Assembly (NCBI GenBank): GCA_037179515.1
Contig: JAXCGZ010017930.1
Location: 1-22,500 of the forward strand
From: Halocaridina rubra
Taxonomy: Eukaryota > Arthropoda > Malacostraca > Decapoda > Atyidae
Direction: 5' to 3'
Length of the DNA stretch: 22,500 bases
The notes under the pieces are model-generated. The model was not told where the DNA came from and ran no database searches. It saw nothing but the letters and a program-made list of their open reading frames with translations. The position numbers and the translations under genes are program-made. Of the stretch, positions 22,050 to 22,500 are shown piece by piece (within the stretch, counting starts at the first letter, position 1; each line of letters starts with the position of its first letter).

Positions 22050-22500
<451 letters not shown>

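Overview
The window looks like repeat-dominated, intergenic DNA from an arthropod, most probably a decapod crustacean. Four things point there: dense and very long microsatellites (TA, GA, GT and ATT arrays, roughly 1.6 kb in total); a block of CCTAA/TTAGG arthropod-type telomeric repeats; several lineages of non-LTR retrotransposons (LINEs) whose protein signatures I associate with crustacean genomes; and tRNA-derived SINE sequence. The species assignment is an inference from sequence character only. I see no host protein-coding gene, rRNA or functional tRNA gene that I can defend.

Layout. Bases 1 to about 4,850 hold a nearly full-length LINE on the minus strand (LINE-A): a promoter-proximal 5' region with a perfect NRF-1-type palindrome, ORF1 (SAP-like start, coiled coil, degenerate SGNH-like domain, two CCHC knuckles), ORF2 (APE endonuclease plus reverse transcriptase, broken by two nonsense codons and one frameshift), and a 3' end with AATAAA and a TTTGAC repeat tail. 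Bases 4,954-5,192 are a clean tRNA-derived SINE insertion between perfect 20-bp target-site duplications. Bases ~5,340-6,660 are an old LINE fossil on the minus strand (LINE-C). Bases ~6,815-9,630 are a microsatellite-dense tract that also contains a SINE fragment (~7,155-7,192) and an unidentified, broken coding-like stretch (7,748-8,375). Bases 10,509-11,012 hold a mosaic of 30-bp repeats, a foldback, 50-bp repeats and telomere-like CCTAA repeats. A short RTE-like LINE fossil lies at 11,603-11,779, and a decayed jockey-like LINE (LINE-D) at ~12,640-14,830, both on the minus strand. Bases 14,830-18,960 are mostly featureless. Bases 19,110-22,048 hold LINE-B, a 5'-truncated relative of LINE-A on the plus strand whose 931-residue ORF is uninterrupted; its ATT tail runs into CT and TA arrays.

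How the parts relate. LINE-A and LINE-B are diverged members of one CR1/L2-like group and supply a side-by-side comparison: B shows that each break in A's ORF2 is a simple point change or a one-base deletion, while A shows which part of the endonuclease B has lost. The most interesting observation is that LINE-A's ORF1 and ORF2 lie in the same frame, separated only by a UAG followed by CAA UCA. This matches the leaky-stop context UAG-CAR-YYA and suggests that ORF2 may be made by stop-codon readthrough in this family.
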